Source: Diphasiastrum complanatum
Taxonomy: Eukaryota; Streptophyta; Lycopodiopsida; Lycopodiales; Lycopodiaceae
NCBI GenBank assembly: GCA_029204225.1
Contig: CM055100.1
Coordinates: 12,041,506-12,105,505 of the forward strand
DNA length: 64,000 nt
Direction: 5' to 3'
Shown piece by piece: positions 56,401 to 64,000 of the stretch. The translations under genes and the position numbers were made by a program. Each line of letters begins with the position of its first letter. The stretch's first letter is position 1. Below the pieces are notes generated by a model. It searched no databases and was not told the DNA's origin. It saw only the letters and a program-made list of their open reading frames with translations.

Positions 56401-57143
56401 TTGTCACATCGAGGTAAAAAGGACATTATTACATATGGAAATGCTTTGAACGCCTACTTCAATGCTTTTGCCAAAACCCACTGACTTTTTTTTCTACCAC
56501 AGGTGTGCACACTGTTGATGGGGTTGTTTTATCAGGAGGGATATCAGTGCCCAGAACTCAACAAACGCGCGACAGCAGCCCAACACAACCATGTAAACCC
56601 TAAGCCCAACTGGATCATAGACTATCCCATGACATACAGCACCATGGAAGGTGTTACATGTCGTGGTTCCGCTGAGAGGTCATCGCATTTCTACATGTAC
56701 GCTAATTCTTCTTTAAATCCAAGCTGGACAAGTTAAACATGGTACATTATGTGCAGCTTGGTAGTCACAATGGAGAATGATGAAACACCATGAGTCTGTT
56801 GCAGGTTCCTCCTCACGCTTTTCACCGAACAAGAAGATGTTGTTGTTGACCTCTTTGCTGGGATAGGCAACCTGGCACGAGCTGCATCCATGCAAAGCAA
56901 TCGACATTGCATTTGATTGGAAAGCGATGATTCCATGTTCACCAGCTTTCTTCGTGAACTGGAGCGCGAGTCAAAGGTATTTCAAATTCTTACTTTTTGA
57001 TACAACACAACACATTCCAGCATGCACAACATTATTAATCTGCAACTGCTTTGTTTCTTTCGAGGTTTTAACTGTAGCTTATATCTTTTTTCCAGGAATA
57101 GGAGAATGGACAATTACTGGACACAACTGTATCTCAAGCATAG
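53427..57143 (+). pseudogene. Spliced ParB-like / DNA methyltransferase-like gene, decayed
   Basis: Inferred exons: 53427-54072, 54128-54264, 54345-54552, 54639-54737, 54863-55035, 55114-55440, about 55550-55973, 56042-56109, 56172-56413, 56503-56696, 56805-56976, 57096-57143. Nearly all are bounded by GT-AG. Exon 1 encodes 215 residues with a polar N-terminus, then RNSPEWQHLSKKKYIIWDGNHRATTW; DGNHR (201-205) is the signature of the ParB/Srx nuclease-like fold. Exon 11 reads TEQEDVVVDLFAGIGNLARAA then LESDDSMF, i.e. SAM-binding motif I followed by the acidic loop. Motif I at the C-terminus fits the order of beta-class N4-cytosine/N6-adenine DNA methyltransferases. ParB-methyltransferase fusions are known in bacteria and phages. 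Damage includes a frameshift near 54165 and in-frame stops near 54931, 55195, 55219, 55651, 55696, 56913 and 57099. The S/D/N-PP-Y/W catalytic motif was not found. Confidence 0.6.
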
Positions 57144-57249
57144 ATAGAACTTTTTTTGCGGAGCATCTTAGGCACCACTTGCTCGGATGAGAAGGATCAA
57201 AACAATGCCACTTTTTTTTACCTCAAAATCTAGATTGTTTTACGACCAT

Positions 57250-58020
57250 ACTATTTTATGTTTGAAACCAAAATTTCAAGCTGTGGATTTGAAATGGTTT
57301 GACCATCTCATGTTTTTTGTTCTTGCTATAACTGAATAGCAAAGTAAAGTAGTTTAAAATAGGCAACAAAACGGAAGAGAGACTACACAGAGATGACATG
57401 TAGATATCAGTAACTTGTGAAGATTGAAATTCTTTTGCCAAGAACTAGTATCGGTTTTTCCATGATTAAAAGGACGTAGAAGTACTTTGAAAGTAATGTA
57501 TTAGACCATTCTAACCTTTGTTAAAATCGAACTTCAACACACACACTACTTGTGAAAAGTCCAATGAAGATAGAACCACAAGTTTTTAATCAGGTGGATT
57601 TTATTCGCTGGCAAATATATGCATTAACCATACTGAAGGTAAGTTCCTCGAGGATAGAGAACTTCTGTATTTTTCTCTTGTTGCCTAGATATTAAAAGCA
57701 AGGCAGGGCATGGTAATTTGTTTCAATAATTACTCGTTTTATTCCAAAAGAAAGAAAAGATAGGGTTTACTCCAAGCTTGGTCTTCTTCAAACAAATGAA
57801 TCAAGCCCAGCTGGGGCCTACTAACCAATTCCAAACATTTTAATACTAAGTGATGAAAGCCAAATCTTTCTTCTATTTGTTGGTCCTTAATACCTGTCCA
57901 CATAATTAACATCACTAATCATATGTTGGACTTGCGCTTTCGCCATAGTATGTGAAGCAAATTGATTGATCCTTGATAAAGGTTAAAAGTGGAATTCATT
58001 GCTGAATTAGTGCTTTTGAT
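57250..58020. other. Non-coding stretch
   Basis: Nothing coding is recognised between the pseudogene end and the orphan NIPA exon; I looked for upstream NIPA exons and saw none. Confidence 0.4.
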
Positions 58021-58024
58021 GCAG

Positions 58025-58117
58025 GCTCTTGATACATTCAATACAACAGTTGTATCACCAATATATTATGTCATGTTTACCTCACTTACTATTCTTGCAA
58101 GTGTCATCATGTTCAAG
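58025..58117 (+). pseudogene. Orphan exon of a NIPA-type magnesium transporter
   Basis: The 31 codons between acceptor TTTTGATGCAG and donor GTGAGG read ALDTFNTTVVSPIYYVMF then TSLTILASVIMFK. This is a highly conserved membrane segment of plant NIPA (DUF803) probable magnesium transporters, where an exon of this extent is followed by a DWDGQ-like segment. The exon itself is undamaged, but no preceding or following NIPA exon was found within several kilobases on either side. It may be a captured or relict exon, or part of a gene with very long introns extending past the window. Confidence 0.75.
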
Positions 58118-58119
58118 GT

Positions 58120-59270
58120 GAGGATGTTATTTAAGATTGTCATTTGTGGTGATCAGTGAATAGAAATGTTAGAGAAGCTGGCCCTATTTGCTGCATTGCA
58201 GTGATTCGTAAATTATACCTTTTAAAGCATTATCTGTTTTTTCTAGCAATCTTCTATATATGAGATTGTTTTTCTTCCACATGTATGGCATCTTCATCTA
58301 CTGCTAAAATTGATAATTTACATTTCAACACTGGTAAAAATAGGTAGTTGTGTATCTTATCCAGCAGAGCTGCAACATTATTTTTTTAGAAAAAAAGATC
58401 AATGGGTGAAACTTTTTGGTAAAATAGTTAATTACCTAATCTGGTTTCACTTGAGGCGTGAAATAGATCATCTCATGCAATTTACTTTCACAGGGACATA
58501 TTGACAATAACATAGCATGCAAATTCTAGAAAACTTCAGCAATGAACACTTTTGTAGAACTTATTTGCTGGAAAGTATGTATAGCTACTTTTTGTACATT
58601 TGATACAAATCATAGTCGCACTACGTTTCTAGAAACGCGTTTCTGATTTAGGGCAGTGTTTCTCAGAAACGTTTTTTTTATTTTATTTTTGTGGGCATTA
58701 TGGGTAAAATAGATGATTTAGGACTGAGTATCTAACGATACAGAAGTTTTATGTTTTTTATGTTAAAAAGCTATCTAGATATTTTGTTGTTGGTTGGTTC
58801 GTACACACTAGCTGGAAGTACAATGAGCTACTATATAGAGGTTGGAAACACAATCACAGAAATTGCGGATCTGCACATTAGTTTAGAAATCCAAGAATAA
58901 GTGATGCTTGTTGAGAAATTAATGTTGGAGTGTTCATGCTGTAAGGGGTAAGAGAAAAGAAGGCAACCATGAAACAAGGAAAGCACAAAGAAATTATTCT
59001 CTAGTCACTTTCTTTCTCCATGTCCATTCTAGAGATGTGGAAAGGATGATGGAAAAAAGCTCTCTCTTTACTATGTTTGACAGTTTTCTTAAAAAAAATT
59101 CAAGGAATTTCAATCAAAAGTTGACTCTTTTGTTTTGCGATATGTGAAATCCTAGCTTTTAGATCGCATTCCAGATTAGGGTGAACTAACCTTTCTTGCA
59201 GCATTACTTGGTTGAGGGATCTCCAAGATTCCAACCCTAACTTGGTAGGGATGAAAGATTCACAAAAATT
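58120..59270. other. Non-coding stretch
   Basis: AT-rich; no gene is recognised. TGTTGGAGTG at about 58923 could be an LTR start but has no confirmed partner. Confidence 0.35.
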
Positions 59271-59276
59271 AGCATT

Positions 59277-59566
59277 AGGGATAGGTTTAGGGCTACTCAT
59301 TCCTGCCCAAAACCGTGATGGATCATGTATATATAGGTGATGATCTCTCACCAAAATCAATCAAGCAATTTCATGATTTTTCTCTCATATTGGTGCAATT
59401 GCTCTCTATGTTCATAATTGTAGGGATAGGTTTAGGGCTACTCATTCCTGTCCAAAACCGTGATGGATCATGTATATATAGGTGATGATCTCTCACCAAA
59501 ATCAATCAAGCAATTTCATGATTTTTCTCTCATATTGGTGCAATTGCTCTCTATGTTCATAATTGT
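59277..59566. repeat. Two-copy 145-bp tandem duplication, each with a TATA-like box
   Basis: Copies 59277-59421 and 59422-59566 differ at one position (CCTGCCC/CCTGTCC). Each contains GTATATATAGGTGATG, a good TATA match, so a promoter-like segment has been duplicated recently. Confidence 0.92.
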
Positions 59567-59569
59567 TTG

Positions 59570-62500
59570 AGTTCTTGTGATTTCTAATGATTATAGGATT
59601 GAATGTAGGTCTGGTGTACACGTGGGAGAAACACAGCTCTCTCATGAGCAATCGTCTCGCTTTACTAGCGGACAGTTGGATCTACGGATCCTAGACATAA
59701 TTGTCTTCGCATGCAGGAGGACATGTATTCTATATTTTGTCTTGATTCTTACTTGCATCAGACTACTACATTACACTGTATGGGATATACACTGTATCCA
59801 AAATTATACTTAATCATTTATGGGATATTGGAGTATATGTCCAACATAACTCAAGAAAAGCTTTGCACTAAGAAAATACTAGATTTAGGATATTTTTCAG
59901 ACAAGATTCTTTATCTGAAGTGCAAGATTTCAAGTTCTATAAACCACTGGTAATTAAAGACTGAACGCATACCAAAATGACAATCATCTTTAACTACAAA
60001 AAAAACTTTAGATTACAATCTAGAATCAAATCTAGATATCCAAAGTCCTGTTGAATATCAATTCAGTTATTAGGACTTTCGATTCATAATGATTTGTTAT
60101 CCAATTGAGCACTCTGGGATATAATCACTAATGAGCTGAGTCTAATCCTTGACTAAGGAATACTCTTTCCCAAGAATATTGTATATTTGATGCACTTAAT
60201 TTTAACAGATGAACCTAATGATTCACTAATCATGCGTCCGACAAGCAATATAATCAGTTCCTGGAGAATCCATATCACACTGATCGTTTTACCAATTAAC
60301 TTCATCTTGGAGTAATCAACTACTCAAGTTAATTGCCAATGATTCAAAAATCTCAAATGTCTAGGTGAAGAATTCAATTATACTAGTATGACAACACGTT
60401 TAGATCCTTACCCAAATAAGTTAACCCATAAATCTTCTATACAAAGATTTGTTAGCTCTGCAAGTATCTGTCAAAACAATACTTGATCATATGTCTATGT
60501 TTACCGACTAGGTTAAGTGCACCAAATAACTCTAGTAACTAGAAATACACAATAGATTCATACAAGATTAACTGTGCACATATGTGAATAATCTCACTAT
60601 GACCCAGTACATAAACACATTTTTATCTAGCAGATTCCTCCAGAACCCACATATTTTACTCACATATCTCACTGAGATCTTGTAACTTAGCTACAAAAGA
60701 TTTTCTATTTCTCATAACCTCTGAGACAAATAACATTCACTCTTAACAGTTTTCCTATCCCACTTACCTATAATTACATAATACTTCCTACTAAATCAAC
60801 CCCTCTCCGATCCTGATACTTAAACTAAGATTAAGATGATCCAATATAGAACTCTCAGATTTAAATTCTGATCAAACTTACTTCTATTCCAATCAAAATG
60901 GAATCAGTAACCTTTGACCTTTTACTACACTACTTATAGATTGTCCACACAATACCTAGAGAATTCCTCTTTTTCGAAAAGTTTCAATTAGGTATCTTAC
61001 TCTGAATCTATCCGAAATTACTTTCAAACCAAATGTCATTTCTATACCACAGTTTGTTCTCTTCCAAAAAACTATGCAACCTACAGATTCCCAAATAGAA
61101 TTTTATCCCACCACTTCACCCCTCGTTTTAAAGAAATTATAAATTTCAATAAAAGTTAGTTGGAAAGATGATATGTGAAAATATTTAGATCCAAGAAAAG
61201 TCAATAATAAGTGCTTCCACTAAAAGATTCACTCTATTACAAACAGAACTTTTCCTTCAAATATTTTCAACCCGAGTGATAGAAACTACCATTCCATCGA
61301 AATCCATTTATGCACAAAGAGATATTCTAGGTTTAAAAAATTGAAACACTTTAACCTTAGAATTTATCCGAATTCCAAGTCTATTCACACAAGTAGAATT
61401 TATATGACATAACAGTCTTTCAAAAGAATAACTTCATGCTGGAAAGAATTCATATAAACCAGTCTGATGTCTTATATTCGAGAAATTATTAAGAAGTAAA
61501 GGATTAATCAAGTAAGCGAGAAATAGATTTGAGCGCCTCTGATTTTGTAAATAATGAGATACCACATTGGGATCTAGATTAAATTTCAAAATTTTCCAAT
61601 ATACCCCATATTTGATCAAACGGTTTTCTTTTTTCCATATTGCGACTAGGTACTAAAATACACCATTGATCATTAGATCTTTACCGTCCTAGAATTCCTT
61701 TTCCAAACTTACTGATGTCGCATACCATCAGCTTTTCCTTTCAAAAAATCCTTAACCACCTTATTTGATATTCTAGAGATCCATTGATCATCTAGTTGTT
61801 CTATAATCCATGTAGGATATTATCTCTTGCTCCCAACACTGGAGAATCCATTTATTTGGATGACTGGCATGCCCACCAGATGGATACCACAAATCCACAC
61901 CTGATTCTGTAATTTAGACAAAAGAATTAGCATGGTTCAATACTATATTCTGATCCTTACAGGTTAATGATAAGCTTCAAATCCCCCTGGATCCAAAAGC
62001 ATTAACTCTAGGGACAAGCTTCTATCAATTAACAGATCCATTGTAATCCATGTATTAGATTCTACTGCTAACATCACAATTAAAATCCAAAACTGCGGAT
62101 AACTCAATGCTTACAAAGATATCAATTATGAATGCAACTAAATGAATTTTATCCAGGAAATTAATATCCGGTATTAAGGATTTATTTACTAGGATTACTA
62201 AAATCCTAACTACGAAATACATTTTCCAATCTCCCTTACTACCACTGATGTCTACTCTTCTTCCCTCCTTAGAATTTTCAGTTCCCTAAAAATCTATTTC
62301 AGCTAAGGTACTAAGAAGGCATAACGACATTAGTAAATGTTTAAAATCAATTATTGTAGGAAAAATTTCTGAAACAATCTCATTTCTATCCTATAACCTA
62401 ATCTAAATAATTGATATACCAAAAATCAGTATGAAAACACTACTAGTCTGATCTTTTGAATATAATTCACCATAGGATTTAACTGGAAATGAAATCAGTT

Positions 62501-63010
62501 TTTTATTAATTCCTATTATTAAGGTTTTTCCAATAAAATTGGACTGTTCTCTCTTTTCACTTACTGGCTTAAAAATTACTTCGTTAAAGTTATCTGTAAT
62601 TAATGGAAAATAACATTTGGATTTGGGTACTTTCTACAAAGTATTCACTCCAAATAATTTTGTCGAATAAAGAATTAGCTCCAAATACCATGAATTTTCT
62701 TCCATTAATTATTTAACAAGTATCTCAAAAGCTTTGGTTTGTTCAATTTTAATGACCAAAAGTATCAAAACCACAATAACCCAACTAATCGGTGTTCCAC
62801 CGATTTGAAAAAAAAAACCTAAAAATACTATTTAACTCCACTTATTGGGAATACCAATACTTCAGAGTTAATTGGTTTAAATAGCATGTACCAAGGAATC
62901 GAATTTCTAGACCAGGTATATGCTTGAGAACCGTACCATTTTTTTTCTTTTCCGTCAAGATCGGTTTAAAAACTTCATTCCCAAAACCGATTATTACAGC
63001 TTGACCATCT
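59570..63010. other. Long AT-rich non-coding tract
   Basis: About 3.4 kb with no frame above 81 codons and no recognised motif on either strand. Sequence texture (TCTAGATTTAAATCTGA-like words, A/T runs) is uniform, suggesting one degraded insertion. Its right end runs into an LTR tail at 63017. Confidence 0.4.
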
Positions 63011-63016
63011 GATTTT

Positions 63017-63235
63017 GTTTTTCTGAATCAATACTATTTCTTATGCGTGCAGTTTATGTCAGAATGCATGCATCTCCGTATTGCTTTTGTAATTGATAGA
63101 AATTGTTGAGAATTCAATACTTTATGTTTGGCTATGTAATCACTTAGTAATCTAGCAAAAGTTAGTTGCTAAAGATGACGTGATTTCTATCACTACTACT
63201 TTGTTCAATTTTTGATAGGCGTAGACCAATAGTAC
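63017..63235 (+). repeat. LTR tail related to 30377-30558
   Basis: CTGAATCAATACTATTT, TCAGAATGCATGCAT, AGTTAGTTGCTAAAGAT and TTTGTTCAATTTTTGATAGG match, in order, the end of the 29478 LTR. Its upstream part is not clearly related. Confidence 0.55.
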
Positions 63236-63602
63236 TAAAGGTCCAATTTACTGGCTTAGCAAAAAGTCAAAGTGATAAAGTCCAAAAACATGCATACTGT
63301 CCCTAGAGAGAAAAGGAAATTCAAATTCTTTCAACTCGCTATAACGGGGAACAATATTTAACTCCAAGGTCGAACTTTGACCAATCCGACACACAAGAAG
63401 CCGAAATTTCTATAACTGTGTGTTAGTAGCTTGAGCTTCTAGAGTTGATCTAAAAAATCCATTTGGAACCAAACTCAAGGCTACTAAATGTCAAAATCTC
63501 TTCGTACTGGCATGTTATTACATTGATGCAGACAGCCAAGGCAATTACCCGAATTGCTGACCATCCTCCTACTCCAGCATGTTAAAAGCCCAAAAATAAA
63601 GT

Positions 63603-63986
63603 TTAAAAAAAAAAACAAAAGGCCATGGGTTCACAAGAAGAAAGGCAACCCTAAACTCCTCACAGCCACCACTCGTTCACGCTCCAAAAGGGTCCACATC
63701 AGCATCTTCCCCACAGCTTTCTGCACTGACAGAAAACTCGCAGCCTCAACAGGCTCGCATGTTGCTTGGGATTCAATTACACGGGTTGGAACTGATCGCC
63801 GCTAGAGCTGCACTCCCGCTTCACATCTCCTTCCAAATGTTCAGCTATGGACTGCAATGCAACCATGGGAAATGTACCGAAACATGCATTGTTCAGCTAG
63901 AACTATTTCCAGATGCCTGTTTCAGATCTTCACATCTAGGAAGCGCGCATACACTGATCCAAGTGCATGGAGAGATCTACAATGAA
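63603..63986 (+). CDS. Candidate exon at the right edge (unrecognised, partial)
   Basis: A plus-strand frame is open for 128 codons and ends exactly at a consensus donor (GAA followed by GTGAGT at 63987). It is Lys/Pro/Ser-rich at first, then ARMLLGIQLHGLELIAARA, a Cys cluster QCNHGKCTETC, and HTLIQVHGEIYNE. A second frame (63554-63805) overlaps it with a basic stretch. No family is recognised. No ATG lies before about 63762 in this frame, so an upstream exon or a start there would be needed. Confidence 0.3.
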
Positions 63987-64000
63987 GTGAGTACTTTCAA

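Noticed and set aside
51500-57245. CTAGATTGTTTTACG shared between 51500 and 57230
   Set aside because: A 15-base match is expected by chance at this window size and no flanking similarity follows.

Overview
The window looks like nuclear DNA of a land plant with a large, repeat-rich genome. The evidence is spliced genes with GT-AG introns, a lysine/histidine-transporter-like gene, an orphan NIPA-type exon, plant-type Ty1/Copia elements (several related gag-pol families), a chromodomain Ty3/Gypsy element, an L1-type LINE tail and very long microsatellites. A seed-free plant such as a fern would fit the repeat style and the ParB/methyltransferase-like pseudogene, but the sequence alone does not settle the lineage. 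There are no bacterial operons, CRISPR arrays, rRNA or recognisable tRNA genes.

Layout. 1-4330 (minus): the 5' part of a Copia-type element whose gag frame is open for 877 codons and runs off the left edge. 4517-6530 (minus): decayed multi-exon gene of an uncharacterised mobile-element-like family. 6702-12302 (plus): one complete Copia element with 799/798-bp LTRs, TTTTT target duplication, Met-tRNA primer site, polypurine tract and a pol full of nonsense codons. 12303-14628 (minus): an older Copia gag-pol, truncated at the insertion point. 14630-27260: mostly non-coding retroelement debris with several tandem repeats, a minus-strand primer site and a probable Gypsy LTR. 27274-31400: decayed Copia RT interrupted by a second Copia (28018-30684, ATCAG duplication) that is an internal-deletion derivative. 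31581-32290: unknown two-exon pseudogene.

33470-36402 (minus) holds the one clearly intact gene of the window, a lysine/histidine transporter-like (AAT/LHT) gene. My seven-exon model (one leader exon, six coding exons) closes in frame to 572 codons plus stop. Its TATA box is at 37028. 37040-41520 is tandem duplications, inverted microsatellite arms and a reverse-transcriptase fragment. 41785-43960 (minus) is the 3' half of a chromovirus, abutted by a decayed plus-strand Copia (43990-45605). 46718-47995 is a minus-oriented LTR related to those at 28018-30684. 48150-51480 is non-coding with foldback repeats, and 51488-52318 is a 5'-truncated LINE with long target duplications.

53427-57143 (plus) is the most unusual locus: a spliced pseudogene with a ParB-like DGNHR motif in its first exon and a DNA-methyltransferase motif (DLFAGIGN) in its penultimate exon. 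58025-58117 is a single perfect NIPA magnesium-transporter exon without neighbours. 58120-63600 is AT-rich non-coding DNA with a 145-bp tandem duplication and an LTR tail. The right edge carries an open frame ending in a consensus splice donor.

Functionally only the transporter gene looks alive. The 877-codon gag frame is intact as far as it can be seen. Everything else is the record of nested retrotransposition followed by decay, in which TAG and TGA stops at expected Gln or Trp codons are prominent.
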